Part shown: piece after piece, positions 1-11,474 of the stretch
Layout: each line of letters opens with the position of its first letter
Position numbering within the stretch: position 1 is the stretch's first letter
Assembly (NCBI RefSeq): GCF_015706575.1
Contig: NW_024037064.1
Location: 4,401,427-4,465,426 of the forward strand
DNA: 64,000 bases
Direction of reading: 5' to 3'
Source: Patiria miniata
Taxonomy: Eukaryota > Echinodermata > Asteroidea > Valvatida > Asterinidae
Notes under the pieces: generated by a model
The model's database searches: none
What the model was told of the DNA's origin: nothing
The model's input: only the letters and a program-made list of their open reading frames with translations
Program-made: the position numbers and the translations under genes

Positions 1-227
1 TAATTTGTGAACATGTTTGGTCAAACTTCTCCGCCCCACAAAGGGAAGCATCATTAACATAAAACTTCGCGAGGGGTATGACGCAAGCGAAGGCAGAGAC
101 TTGCCGTGCTGCGGGGGCACCGGCATTGCGGCGTGCATCATAATACATGTACATATACATTGCGGCACTGAAATTTTTTCTGGTGTTTCGTTCGGAATCG
201 AGGAGAAATAACACCCGATTTTCGGCC
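1..227. other. unassigned 5' edge
   Basis: I see no supported feature here. The short frames that cross it are not protein-like, and the stretch ends where the THAP-like frame begins. Confidence 0.4.
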
Positions 228-472
228 ATGCCGACAAGGTGTGTGGCTGCTGGGTGTAGCAAAACTACCAAGGATGGAGTAAGCCTTCATTTGTTTCCAG
301 TAAATCCGAAATATCGGAGCATTTGGAGAGCCAAAGTGAAGGTAAATACCAGAGCAAAGTGGTCCGGGCCCAGTGAGTTCGCGGCCCTCTGCGCTGCACT
401 TTGAGCCGTCGTGCTTTGATGCTGGTCTGTACAGCAACTTGGGCATGCCCCTAAAAAAACATCGAGTCAGTG
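228..472 (+). pseudogene. broken THAP-type zinc-finger domain
   Basis: An ATG at 228 opens a frame matching the start of a THAP DNA-binding domain. It begins MPTRCVAAGC (first Cys pair of the C2CH zinc site), then SLHLFP, a Trp in the RSIWR stretch, RAKWSGPSEF and LC. The frame stops at about 404. The expected continuation (His-Phe, then EPSCFDAGLYSNLGMPLKKH) resumes in another frame from about 400, so about two bases appear to be missing at the last Cys-His pair. THAP domains occur in host regulators and in P-element-type transposases; only this domain is visible, so I cannot tell which. No transposase core or introns are recognisable around it. The domain identity is confident; its status as a broken copy rather than a sequencing error is inference. 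Confidence 0.72.
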
Positions 473-972
473 TCTGAATCATTAGAACTCTGATTGGAAT
501 CGGACGAATCTGTACCATTTTTATCGGATTCGCTAAGGAAAGAAGAGGACGGTCTTCGGAACTTTTACGGTCATGACGGTCGTCGTTGTGTTCATTCGAC
601 AACGGTGGCACCGTGGCACGTCCACGTGTACTGTACATATCCCATGTAGACACATTCGTACGTGTGCATATAATGCCACGTACGGGTACGCGGCGGCTGC
701 ACATACACACAGCACAGTAGCCTCGCTAATCCGTCTCGTACCCAGACGTCATTTACGGGCCCTGGATTTCTCTGCCTTTGTTTATGTCATGAACAGCGCC
801 CTCATTTGGAGTTGCCGCGAAAATCAAAAAGGGGGGGTTCAATTTTGGACGGCAAATTACCACACTAAACGTACACCAGAACCATTTCTGCTTTTAATTC
901 ACATTTAATACACATAAATGAATGTATATATAAAATAAAATACGTTATGAAAATTTTGGACTGCATGTTTCC
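473..972. other. unassigned spacer
   Basis: No coding or repeat feature is supported. The antisense frame across 138-710 is a shadow of the THAP region and simple CA/GT-rich sequence. Confidence 0.35.
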
Positions 973-1800
973 TTTAAATTCAATGGAAAGTTCTTCAGAC
1001 AGAAAATTGGCGTGGCTATGGGAAGCGAATGCAGTCCAGAAATATGCGATATAACCCTGTTCAAATATGAAAAAGAAATTATTCTCCCACACAATCCTTC
1101 AATTGTGAGTTACATGAGATACAGGGTCAACGTCTTAATACTATTTAACGGAAACAAAGACCAAGCCGGTGACCTCGTCCAAACTCTAAACCAAATTCAT
1201 CCCACGCTCAAGTTCACGTCAGAGATTTCAAACAGTCACCTTCCTCGACCTCGTCATCTACAAAGGCGAACGGTTAAGTTAAAAAAAGAAGGGAAACTGG
1301 ATACTCGAGTAGCAACCAAAAAACTGATACCTTTCAGTATCTTGCTCGAGATTCAGCCCACCCTGAGTCAGTGTTTGGCGGTTTGATTAAGGGAGAATGA
1401 ATGAGATATGACCGTATATGCACACACTCAAAAGAATTTGAGGAGAAGGCTGAATTCTTCAAAGACAAACTTCAAAAACGCGGATACAACCAAGAAGACT
1501 TAGCCCTACTTCCCCCAAAAGGCGAAACTCGCGTGAACTCTAAAAAGCGTGCAAAAACCGAAAAGAATATCCCGCTGGTCTTTGTTTCACCCTACCACCC
1601 ACAAATTAAACACCCAGCTCTTAAGCAAGCCCTTCTGAAACACTGGAATCTGATCAGCGATAATGATTTTCTCAGTGCACTCTTTGCGACCCAACCCATC
1701 CTGGCATACAAACGACAAAAAAAAAAACCCCTAAAAGATGGCCTGGTCCGATCAAGGATTAACCCATCTCCACCATCCAACCAAGAAAAAAAACTTGGAT
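973..1800 (+). mobile_element. Penelope-like retroelement fossil (reverse transcriptase part)
   Basis: The translated stretch carries reverse-transcriptase features of the Penelope-like kind: an AMGSECSPEICDI block, then a RYR block where the catalytic acidic pair would stand, LILFNG, a KFTSEIS block, and a C-terminal part with CTHSKEFEEKAEFF, a Lys-rich linker and an HPALKQALLKHW segment. It covers roughly the second half of the polymerase. The element is broken, with at least two breaks, and is truncated at both ends. I see no GIY-YIG endonuclease after it. Another reverse-transcriptase group cannot be excluded without a search. Confidence 0.62.
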
Positions 1801-2884
1801 GAGAAGAACGCACAAGTCCTATTGGAACTTCTTGAAGAACAGAACTAACATAATGGTCATTTAGGCATGGATTTTTAAATACAAATTAAAAAAAAGGAAT
1901 CCACTTAATCTGATCATTACAAGAAATGCTCACGCGTAAAATATTCTTAACCATCATTACCAATAAAGTTAATACGTATAAAAGAATTAAACAAAGGGTG
2001 ACTGATGAAGTGCGTAAAAAGGACACAGAAAATGTGCACTGTTTCCCCCGACACACACAAAAGAAAAAAACGGTGGGACGGCATATTATCACCGGTATAA
2101 ATCAAATCATTAAGTGAACTAGAAACAAAAACCACATGTACACAAACCAGTCCCTGCGTCGCCTAAACACCGGATGAGTTTTTTTGAAACTCCCGCTCTC
2201 CGGTTATCACCAATCTAATGGGCCCGCGGTATGTGGGCGAGGTATGTGTTGACAAGTTGTACCCACCCATCACCGCAACCCAGCAGTGGAACTGATGTTA
2301 CTCCCTATATGCGTATTGAATTTCCAAAAAAGAAAAAACCTTAACAAATACGCTCTAGGCAGTTTAGTCATATACTTACACAGGTATCCATACCAGTGCT
2401 TCTAAGTCTTAAATAAACGGAAATCTTCCCTAGCTGGTTGCAAATACAATGTTTTCAAAAAGATTCATCAGCTCGCAGAGCCCCTCGTACTCCAATTTTA
2501 TCATACATCCCATAAAAAGAAAAGAATGAGGAACGGCCCTGCTGATGCTGATAGCAAATTCCATCCTCCTCCCTTGTATTAAACCCTTATTCACAGCGGC
2601 AACTTTCTTGGAATGACTTTGGAACTTTCCAACACGTTATTAGTATCAACAGATTGTTCCCTGAATTTTGCTCGCACAAAGCCGATTCTTCCTTGCTTTT
2701 TCCTAGCCAGAAAACCACTTCTTTTTAAGAAAACACAAGTCTGATAAAGACTTTAATGCATGGTGGCGGCCAAAGCCCATTCCATGTAACTTAAAATGTA
2801 GTGGCGACATGTATGATTACGCCCCTTCCTATTAAACACAAGTACATGAAGAATGAAGGCGCCACCTATTGCCAAGAAAGATAC
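1801..2884. other. AT-rich tract after the Penelope-like fossil
   Basis: No gene is supported. It contains a compact nested hairpin at 2169-2204 (listed separately). From about 2857 the motif gcgccacctat leads into the minisatellite block, and the same motif precedes the related block near 7180. Confidence 0.35.
2169..2204. other. nested hairpin
   Basis: An outer stem ACCGGA/TCCGGT (2169-2174 with 2199-2204) encloses an inner stem GAGTTT/AAACTC. It lies about 370 bases after the Penelope-like fossil. Those elements often carry hammerhead ribozymes, but the invariant CUGAUGA core is not present, so this is only a structural observation. Confidence 0.4.
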
Positions 2885-3712
2885 AGTCACGCGACAGGCG
2901 ACGGCACGACGCGACGGGCGACGGCACGACGCGACGGCACGACGCGACGGGCGACGGCACGACGCGACGGCACGACGCGACGGGCGACGGCACGACGCGA
3001 CGGGCAATGTGTGCGTCGCCTCTTCAAGCAGTCTACTTAGAAGCGCTGAGGTAACAGGCGACGGCACGACGCGACGGGCGACGGCACGACGCGACGGGCA
3101 ATGTGTGCGTCGCCTCTTCAAGCAGTCTACTGAGAAGCGCTGAGGTAACAGGCGACGGCACGACGCGACGGGCGACGGCACGACGCGACGTACGACGGCA
3201 CGACGCGACGCACGACGGCACAACGCGACGTGTGAAGGTGCGTCGCTTCCTCATGCAGTGTAAGTGCTTAGAAACGGTAATTTAAGAGGCGACGGCACAA
3301 CGCGACGGGCGACGACACGACACGACGCCACGACGCGACGGGCGACGGCACGACGCGACGGACGACGGCACGACGCGACGGTACGACGCGACGGCACGAC
3401 GTGAAAGCACGACGCGACGCACATTTGGCGTCTATAGAACATCATACTAAAGAGGACAAATTCGCGTCGCGTCGGCTCGACGCGACGTCACTGTCGCGAC
3501 GTCACTGTCGCGTCGTGCCATTGCCTGTTCCTGTTTCACTTTTGTGCAGTGTCAAGGCTGTCTCGTCGTGACGTCACGCCGTGATGTCGCGTCCTTCCGT
3601 CGTTCCGTCGCGTCCTGCCGTCGTGCCGTCGCGTCGTGCCGTCGCGTTGTGCCGTCGCGTTGTGATGTCGCGTCCTGCCGTCGCGTCCTGCCTTCACGTG
3701 TCGTGTGATTAT
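2885..3712. repeat. inverted minisatellite block (foldback-like), copy 1
   Basis: The left arm (about 2887-3425) repeats short GC-rich units of the type CGACGGCACGACG. It also contains a higher-order unit of about 93 bp, with copies near 3002 and 3095 and a diverged one near 3231, each carrying a spacer around gtgcgtcgcctcttcaagca. The right arm (about 3465-3705) carries the same motif in reverse complement (CGTCGTGCCGTCG). A 40-base unique spacer separates them. Minisatellite units in inverted arms recall foldback or Galileo-type transposons. The Arg-rich open frames here are a by-product of the repeat. Confidence 0.75.
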
Positions 3713-4044
3713 CAGACTCCCTGAATATCCATACATAACAAAAAGTTCAATGCACACCGAGCGCAATTAACATTTTGCATGCTTGAAGAGGTCACGTCAC
3801 TTAACATCCGTATGCACGTACGCACGCGTACAGTAAGGTTAGATAAGATATGGGAGAGAAGGTGCGCAAAACTATACAGTCTCTTTCCGTTCAATCAAAA
3901 AAGGCGTTAGGTAGCACTCAACCAATCAAAATCAGTTTTACATGAGTCGAAAGTTGGATTCCTTTAGCTGTATTTAGACACTTACTACAAAGACAAGCGA
4001 CCTCTATATACTATTATACTATATACTCTCTATCTTTTATAAAT
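3713..4044. other. unassigned spacer before LINE
   Basis: AT-rich sequence with no supported feature; a short run of tatacta-type simple sequence lies near 4000-4030 just before the truncated LINE begins. Confidence 0.3.
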
Positions 4045-5935
4045 AAAGTTAGGTCCATTCGCTCCAGAGTGACCAGTCCTGATCAGTTTAGTTGTTTGTC
4101 TCAACACAGGTCTGTTAACACTGTCGACCCCCCATGTTTTACCGATTTTGATCTTGTCACTGAGGATTATGTGAGGAAACTTATTATTGGTTCCTCCAGG
4201 AAATCATGTTTGTTGGATCCAGTTCCAACTTATTTGTTGATTGACAACTTAGATGTTTTGTTGACTTTCGTTATCCGGATCATGAATGCCTCATTTGAAA
4301 CAGGTTGTTTTCCAAAACTTTGGAAGTCGGCAGTTGAGCATCCTCACCTGAAAAAAAAAACAGGTTTGGAGGCCAAGGTCGAAAACTATCGTCCAGTAAG
4401 TAATTTACAGTTCATTTCAAATATACTTGAGAAAATTGTTTGCGATCAAGCTGCAATCTCATCTTACTTTTCATAATCATTTTCCTATACTTCAGTCTGC
4501 GTATCGTAAGTTCCACAGTACTGAAACGGCATTATTGAAAGTGAAAAATGATCTGTTGCTGGCCAGGAACAACAAACAGGTTACCTTGCTGGTTTTGCTG
4601 GACCTAAGCTCTGCTTTTGACACTCTGGATCACAATATCCTTTGGTCACCTTAAGAACAAAGTTTGGAGTTGATGGTAACGTACTCCAATGGCTCAGGTC
4701 ATACTTGGTTGGAAGATCCCAACGTGTTTTAGTCAACGGTACGGTGTCTGATAGGCACAAGGTTCCTGTTTGGGTCCATTGTTATTTGTTTTATATACTA
4801 GTGAGTTGTTTGACATTGTAAAAGCCCTTCACCTACATGTTCATTGTTATGCGGACGATACACAGTTGTATATTTCATTCTCACCTGATGTTGTCAAAAG
4901 TCAAGAGTCAGCCTTGTCTGTCATGGAGTCATGTATTAAGGATTTACGTACTTGGATGTCCGCAAGTGGGTTATTCTTAAATGATAGCAAATCTGAATTC
5001 TTGGTTATTGGTACTCGTCAGCAATTAGCAAAGGTTAAGATAGACGGGATACAGGTTGGGGGATCAGTTGTCAGCCCCGTGACTCTTGCCCAGAACTTAG
5101 GAGCGTGGTTTGATGTTAACCTTTCTATGAAAGATCATGTTGTTAGAACGTGTAGTTCAGCATTTTATTATCTCCATAACATTAGATCCATTAGAAAGTT
5201 TTTAACACGTGCTAGTACTGAAACACTTGTCCATGCATTTATTACCTCCAAGCTGGATTAGTGTAACAGCTTGCTCTATGGGATACCATCTGTGCATTTA
5301 GACCGTCTTCTGCGGGTTCAAAATGCATGTGCCAGGCTTGTGTGCAACATGTACAAGTTCTGTCATATCACACCTGTTTTTATTGATCTTAACTGGCTTC
5401 CAATTATGTCGAGAATTGTTTTTAAAATCTTGTTGCTTGTTCTTCATGGTAATTGTCCTGAATATTTGACTCAGCTTATCACCGTTAGTCTTGACTCAGC
5501 TTATCACCCAACCACTCGTGGCAAAACTTCCTCAGGTGATCAGGCCTTTCAAAATGCGGCCCTTTCTCTGTGGAATAAGTTACCGGATCATGTCAGAAAT
5601 GCCACAAGCTTAAGCCATTTTAGGATGCTGCTGAAAACGCATCTTTTCCAAAATGCTTTTGATTTGTAATGGGCTTTTATAGTAAGTATTTTTAATGAAT
5701 TTGTGGTAATGTTAATGATTCTCGTGTTTTAATCCGTTCTTATTGAACTTAACTTGTATTTATTACAATATTTTTAACGATGTACTTCTGATCCTGATTT
5801 TTATGTTAATGTATCTGGTGATTTTCATGTATCAACACTAGCTTTTATACCCAGTTTATTGTTTTATTGTTGTACAGCGCATTTGAATATATGTTACATA
5901 GAATTTGCGCTTTATAAATACTATTATTCCTACAA
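4045..5935 (+). mobile_element. 5'-truncated CR1/L2-like LINE, broken
   Basis: The frames encode the second half of a non-LTR retrotransposon ORF2. Seen in order: a pre-RT segment (TSPDQFSCLSQHRS, LLDPVPTYLL), RT blocks ENYRPVSNL, QSAYRKFHSTETALL, LLDLSSAFDTLDHN, GPLLFVLYTSELF, the catalytic CYADDTQLYI, and the C-terminal SKLD and LKTHLFQNAF blocks. There is no endonuclease, so it is truncated at the 5' end. The frame is interrupted by an apparent one-base insertion near 4445, shifts near 4640 and 4765, and a TAG at 5262 where the family has a Tyr codon. A non-coding tail ends in gcgctttataaat, the usual 3' end style of CR1/L2 elements. Confidence 0.88.
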
Positions 5936-5941
5936 ATGTAC

Positions 5942-6170
5942 TATTAGGGAGACACCTAGGTGTCTCCCTATTGGCGCAGCCCCCCTTTAGAGGAAACATT
6001 TTGCTGTCGAAATTAGGTTATATTTGTTGCTCGTGGTCTAATTAGTAAAAATACAAGGGAATATTAGGGCACATTTAAATCGGAAATTTTTTGTGCACAA
6101 GTCTATGGGAAAGTCTCCCTATTACCCCATTCCCCGTAATTATTACTATTATTATTATTATTATACGAAA
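5942..6170 (+). repeat. dispersed repeat with GGAGACA palindrome, copy 1
   Basis: It starts with a perfect palindrome (gggagacacct/aggtgtctccc), continues with a shared body (attaggttatatttgttgc, then gtgcacaagtctatggg) and ends in a TTA microsatellite. A second copy lies at about 45525-45760 with the same body, so it is a mobile or amplified family. The class is unknown. Confidence 0.65.
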
Positions 6171-7179
6171 TTTTACATCATTTTGCGAACGAAAAGGACT
6201 GTTGCCATATAGTTTAACACTGTTTATAAATAAAAATAATTTAAAAGGTGCTAAGATGTGCTTGTGAAAAATTATAAGAGGTCATATCCTACAAAAATGG
6301 GTTATTTCAACTGCAATTTGGTGCAAGGTAGACCCGTTTTAGATATGAAAAGAGAAAGTTATGGCAATTTGAAGAAAGAAAGCATAGTCCTTTTTCACAC
6401 CATACGTGTAGTTAATGACACGCGCGCGCTCACACAAGCAACTGCATGTAAGTTTTTGTTAAGCGATGTATTTGTTGTACAACGCATGCTCAGTAGACCC
6501 CCGTATTCCAAAACAATTACAAACATAGGATACGGGTAAGGATCGGATTAGGGCGAGAAATAGGGTTTAGGGTTTAGTTAGGGTGGGGTTGGGATGACGT
6601 TAAAGGTTATGCCATTGCCAAAAGGGTAAATGATGCTTTTCAATGTTCCTTCATAGGCCATTTCAATTATTAAGACGAGTATTAAACAACGAATACCTTT
6701 TTTTTCGTTTTTTTTTTCGAATACCTGATATTTTGGTTTCAGTAACCATTTTCATACGTGGTATAGAGAGTTCTGACATGAACAAGGAATGTAAAAACTA
6801 TGCCCCAAACCATTACCATGCGCCCTGAAAATGCCCCTAGCCCCGCCCCCTGCGCAACTGGTGAATGACCGAAGACTCAATAAAGAAAGCGCCCGCTGAT
6901 TGGTCAAAATCTAGGAGGTCAAGAGGCGGGGTCTTGCCTAATTAATCAGCAAATCTGTCCACGCATAATAGACCACACATAAAAGACCATGGCTTACATT
7001 ACATGGACCACCCCCCCCCCCTTCCACGTATGATTTTACGGACGCTAAGTGTCTGGTAAAAAAACCCTGTCTACCTTTCAGTCCGGATGTGCACCCAAAA
7101 AAATCTGACACTGCTAATTGCAAAGGAGGTTGTCCTGTTCTACCTATGACTAGTTACACAGGTAGCTGACTAGTGTATT
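6171..7179. other. unassigned repeat-poor and C-tract region
   Basis: No gene is supported. Around 7008-7050 a run of C is followed by gattttacggacgctaagtg, a motif shared with the short C/G-tract elements near 7870, 41515, 57710 and 59335, so a remnant of that MITE family lies here. Confidence 0.35.
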
Positions 7180-7530
7180 GCGCCACCTATCAGTAGCCCC
7201 TTTTGCCAAATAATGGTGTCATATGAAAATATGAATATCCGACGCGACGGCAGGACGCGAAGACAAGACGGCAGGACGTGACGGTTTTCGCACTGCATAA
7301 AAGTAACATATCCTATAGGCGACGGCACGATACGAAGGCAGGCCGCGACGGCACGACCGTACGACACGACAGTGACGTCGTGACGTCGCGTCGTGCTGTC
7401 GGGGCGTTGTGACGTCGCGTTGCCCATTCGCGTCGCGCCGTCGTTTCGCGTCGCGTCGTCCCGTCGCGTCGTTCCATCTTAGTACGTGATGAAGAAGCAA
7501 CGAGGTGTGTCGCCTATAGTAGCCTACACC
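7180..7530. repeat. inverted minisatellite block (foldback-like), copy 2
   Basis: Like the block at 2885-3712, it begins with gcgccacctat. The left arm (about 7240-7365) holds the cgacggcacgac-type motif and the right arm (about 7375-7490) holds the reverse complement (gtcgcgtcgtgc). It is shorter and more diverged than copy 1, which supports a dispersed family and not a single local satellite. Confidence 0.65.
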
Positions 7531-7544
7531 ACAATCTTTCATGA

Positions 7545-7990
7545 CGCATTGGCAGCGGGGGGGGGGGGGTATGTACCCCCAACATTTTGTAAAGACTGCC
7601 CTTTTCCATTCAGATGTACTCTTCACCCTCGCTTACCTCCCCATTATTTTGTAAAGAGTGCACATTTTTTTTTTAAAAGTGCCCTCTTTTTCTGAGCAAG
7701 TGCCCTTCTGAAGAGAAGTCGTGCCCTTTTTTGTCCCATCGGTGTTTTTCTTTGTGAATTTTGCGCATGTATCGCCCTGAAAATCACCATATATTGTCTA
7801 TTAGTGTGCACAGTCGTCGGTTTTGAACAGCGCCGCCATCGACAGATGGTACCCCCCCCCACACTATTTGATTTTACGGATGCCCTTTTCAAGAAATGTT
7901 TACCCACTCTTAATATTACCGTGCTATGCCACACTGTGACGCCAAAAAGGTCCAATCACATCCCGAGTTATAAGCGCACCGACGTTCGCT
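7545..7990. repeat. probable decayed MITE with G and C tracts
   Basis: A run of at least ten G near 7556 and a run of nine or ten C near 7851 bracket sequence containing gattttacggatgccctttt, related to the hAT-like short elements elsewhere in the window. Ends and target duplication are not clear. Confidence 0.35.
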
Positions 7991-8345
7991 AATTTGAACG
8001 CGTCAACCGTCAAGAAATTGCAAAGACTTAATTTTAGAATGCTGCAAATTAAGTCTTGAATGCACCAAAACGAAATAGAATGTCCCAAAATGAAAACGAA
8101 CATTCAGTCCAAAATCTTGGCCGCCTAAAAATGAAATTGAATGCCCCCAAAATGAAAACAAAAACCCAATTTGATCACGTGTGCAAAACCCACGCAAAAT
8201 TGAATTGCTGATGATGAAATTGAGATAAGAGGTCAATATTTGGGGTCTGACTTTATGAGATTCTGTAGAATAATTATTAAAATACACTCCTTTTGCACTA
8301 ATTAGACTTCGGTAATGAAAATGTGACATATGGAAATTAAACATC
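7990..8345 (+). repeat. dispersed repeat, copy 1 (pair at 18950)
   Basis: The stretch from gctaatttgaacgcgtcaac through the aattgaattgctgatgatga region matches 18953-19180 in the same orientation at clearly recognisable identity, including the short inverted pair gacttaatttt/aattaagtc. It has no coding potential. The class is unknown; it is a non-autonomous dispersed repeat. Confidence 0.65.
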
Positions 8346-8370
8346 AAATTACGGCAATCAGAGAATACAA

Positions 8371-8930
8371 AGTTCATTGACATCGCAAAGGTCATTATAT
8401 GTCAAATATGAAATGTCTACATATGTGAAAATTTATCTCATGGCAAGTATACCCAAAACTTAGATGTGGATAATGAAAAAGTGGTGTTTTGAATAGTTAA
8501 TCCTCTTATTATCTATAAAAATTATACGCAAAGTACATTGAACCCTTGGAGGCCATCAAAGGTCACATATGAACTTCCCTACACATGAAATTCTTTTCAC
8601 AGCATGAGCCACTAAACATTATGACATTGGTCTTAAAAAAAGTTGGGGTTTAAAGGCTAAATCGTATAAATAACTATAAATAGAGTTAGTGCAGTTAATA
8701 CAAAGGTCATTGACCTCTGGAAGGTCATCAGAGGTCAATCGTGAAATATTCCTGCATGTGGTCTTTATTTACATTGTATGAAGACTATAGATAGAGTTAG
8801 GTCACAAGAAAGTGACGTTTTCAAGAACAGTAGGTATAAATAGATTATTCAAAGGTCATTGACCCCTCAAAGGTCACCAGGGGTCAGATATGAAATGCCT
8901 CCATATCTGAATTTTGTTGTCATGGTATGA
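8371..8930 (+). repeat. tandem units rich in AGGTCA half-sites
   Basis: Four related units start near 8371, 8543, 8704 and 8853 (spacing about 150-170 bases). Each has aaaggtca, usually a second aggtca or its inverse, and a following segment like atatgaaatgcctccatat. The unit at 8704 contains the perfect inverted repeat AGGTCATTGACCT. Related sequence recurs near 48760-49010 and 49745-49990. The half-sites are those bound by nuclear receptors; function here is not shown. Confidence 0.65.
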
Positions 8931-10035
8931 AGACCTCACACGCCAAGTTTTTTGTTTTTATCACAAAATGCACAATTATTTCCCTATGACGCACCACTAT
9001 GTGCTGTTTGCCGTGGTGCTCCACATGCAGGCTGCTGATGGGCGTAGGCCGACTCCTGTGCGTGACCGGTTCAGAGTGACCCATTCCTTTCGAGCCAGGT
9101 CTGAGCCTGGTGGGGCTGTGGTGTCGGGATAACAGTTTATTGGTCAAATCGGGCAGTTTGCAGAGGGCTGCAGCATGACGAGAGAAGGGGCGGCGAGAGG
9201 GCAGACGTTGACGACCAAGCTGCTGTGCATCTTGGATCATCTGCTTCAGAGGGTGATCAGCGTTTGCCTCGGCCTTGGACACAAGCTTGTCTGTGAGGCA
9301 CTCTCTACGAAATTTTGCAGGTGTGATGCCTGCAAGAACAGGCAGGAGGTCTGTTGGAGTAGGGCGCAGACAGCCAGTGATGATCCGCATGGTTTCTTTG
9401 AGGGCCATATCAAGCTTCCTTGCATGGGCACTGCGGCACCATACTGGGGCGACATACTTGGCAGCGCTGTATACGAGGGCATGAGCACCAGTTTGAAGAG
9501 TGGATGTCCTGGCACGCCATGACGATCCAGCCAGCCGACGCAGGAGGTTGTTACATGCTAAAACCTTAGTACGAAGGGCTTATAAATGTTTCCTGTACGT
9601 GAGTTGCCGGTCTAGTCTAATCACGAGGAAGGCGGGATCTGGATTGACGGGCAGAGGAGACCCGTTTAGGGTGACAGTCAGCTGGCAATGGGCTTCCTTG
9701 GTGATGAGGCAATTTTTGCAACGCTCAGCGTGAGTCTCCATGACGTCAGGTAGTCTAGTCATTCTTCCGCGATGTTGTGCGTGGTAGGTCGCTAATGTAA
9801 ATGTTGAAGAGGGCGGGGCCAGTACTAAGCCTTTGGGCTCTCCATTCCTCAGGCGACGTGGTCGGCTTGTCTGCCCGTCACTGGTCTTGAGGACAAAACT
9901 GCTGTTGGAAATGATGTTGGCGAGGAACCTCACTAAATACCAATCGGGAATGGAGCGAAGAAGTTCCAGGACCAGGCCGTGATGCCACACTGTTTCGTAT
10001 GCAGCAGTGAGGTCCACTAGTACGACACCGCGTTA
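8931..10035 (-). mobile_element. broken LINE, jockey/BS-like reverse transcriptase remnant
   Basis: Reading on the minus strand from about 10035 downwards: VDLTAAYETVWHHGL (the first Asp block of the RT), SSFVLKTSDGQTSRPRRLRNG, then an internal loss so that the YADD block is absent, then PAFLVIRLDRQLTYRKHL. After a frame change, CAPVWCRS-type and MRIITGCLRPTPTDLLPVLAGI follow, the C-terminal block common to this LINE group. It is truncated at the 5' end and has lost the catalytic centre, so it cannot be active. The clade is by eye only. Confidence 0.78.
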
Positions 10036-10291
10036 ACATGCAATGTGCCGTACAGTCGTGTTTGTGCAAAAACGTCGTATCTCAAAAATCAGCAAAATTC
10101 ATGTTCTTGTACTGATGTGACACCAGTTAAGTTTACTTTTGCATTTTTTTGAAGCCAAATTATTAAAATGAGAAAATGAGACATAATGATGTTATGTTGT
10201 AATGAAAAAGGAATTAGTGGAAAATACGAGAAACAAAAATGAACTACATGTAAATGGAAAAATAGAAATATCGAACTAAATTGAAGACTAC

Positions 10292-11474
10292 TGTAGCGAA
10301 ACCGACCCCTAGCACCATTTGTGGCGGAACCGGTGACTGGCGGAACCCAGGGGGGACTGGTCTTATTTATCCCAGGACTCTAACCAACTCCCATTATCCC
10401 ACAAACATATTTATTAACCTCGCGCAAGGATGAGCGGTTACCCAGACGCTGATACGAATAGCTAGTCTTATTACCCTCACACAAAATGTGACCTTAATTA
10501 CCCTCACACATAATTAGTGAACCTCAACCCGGCTCAGTTCAGGGAAAGCAAACTTCAAGAGGACCTCAATAACCCTTGCACAGATTTAGAAAACCTCAAT
10601 TATCTCTGCACAGATTTAGTGGACCGTAATTATCCTTACACAAAATTAGTGGGGCCCCAGCCCGGCCCAGTTGAGTAAAAGTAAGCTTCAATGTACCTCA
10701 CAGGAACTCGGGGCAGAGTCAAACGGTCAGGCAATTTAGTCAAGTGATTTTGCGATCGCCTCGGCTGTCCGGCCCACCGTTACGGTGTTCAACAGACCAC
10801 AAGCAATTCCACACAACTCAAAGTCCCGCTAGCCTTCAACCAGTTATTCACAACTCCTCCCTTTTTGTTCCAACACTTTTGTCCCAAACCCACTAAATAC
10901 CCGTAGTCCCACTACAAATCACTATAAAGTCTAAGATCACACAATTATCTTACATAATTAAACTGGAGATACAACTCCACTCAAATATTATTAGATAACA
11001 CGTACTTATTCAGTGTAAACTAACCCGGAGCTACAACTCCCTAACCCGGCCGCACCGTCGGAGAGCTCTTACGACCGGGGGATTCGCAACAGCAACGGAA
11101 GCCCGGGCAACGGCACCACGATTTGACTCGTCCCTACCCCGAAGCTTGGCTTCTTTTCAACTTGGCAACAACTGCACCAGAACTAGTTCCTACTGCATTG
11201 ACACCATCCTGCGAACTTCGCTAGATGATCTCAAGACCCCACGCTATAGCGTGCTAATTCGCGCACAGCCTTCCCAATACTCGATGCTGATTGGTCAAAA
11301 TGCACGCCATGAATTATTAATGTCCTGATCACGCAGCACAATTCATTTCTTATTGGTCCATGCGCACTTCAGCATTAGTAACACGCACCAAATGCCAAGA
11401 TCACGCGCATAAACCATTTTTGACTTAAGCTCCTACACAAGTCTACATTATACCTGTACCCCTGTTTCGCCCCA
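10292..11474. repeat. 1.2-kb solo-LTR-like repeat, copy 1
   Basis: It begins TGTAGCGAAAC and ends GTTTCGCCCCA, forming a short inverted pair. Its interior (aacctcgcgcaaggatgagcg, cccctgtttcg, several attgg boxes near the right end) matches the element at 23781-25013. It is non-coding. The TG..CA ends and length fit a solo LTR read on the minus strand; a non-autonomous TIR element is the alternative. No clear target duplication was found. Confidence 0.6.

Noticed and set aside
2753-3445. Several Arg-rich open frames on both strands
   Set aside because: They are translations of the CGACGGCACGACG minisatellite in different frames; there is no independent support for a protein.
6545-6580. Telomere-like TTAGGG stretch
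   Set aside because: Only two or three imperfect units (tagggtttagggtttag); too short to mean anything.
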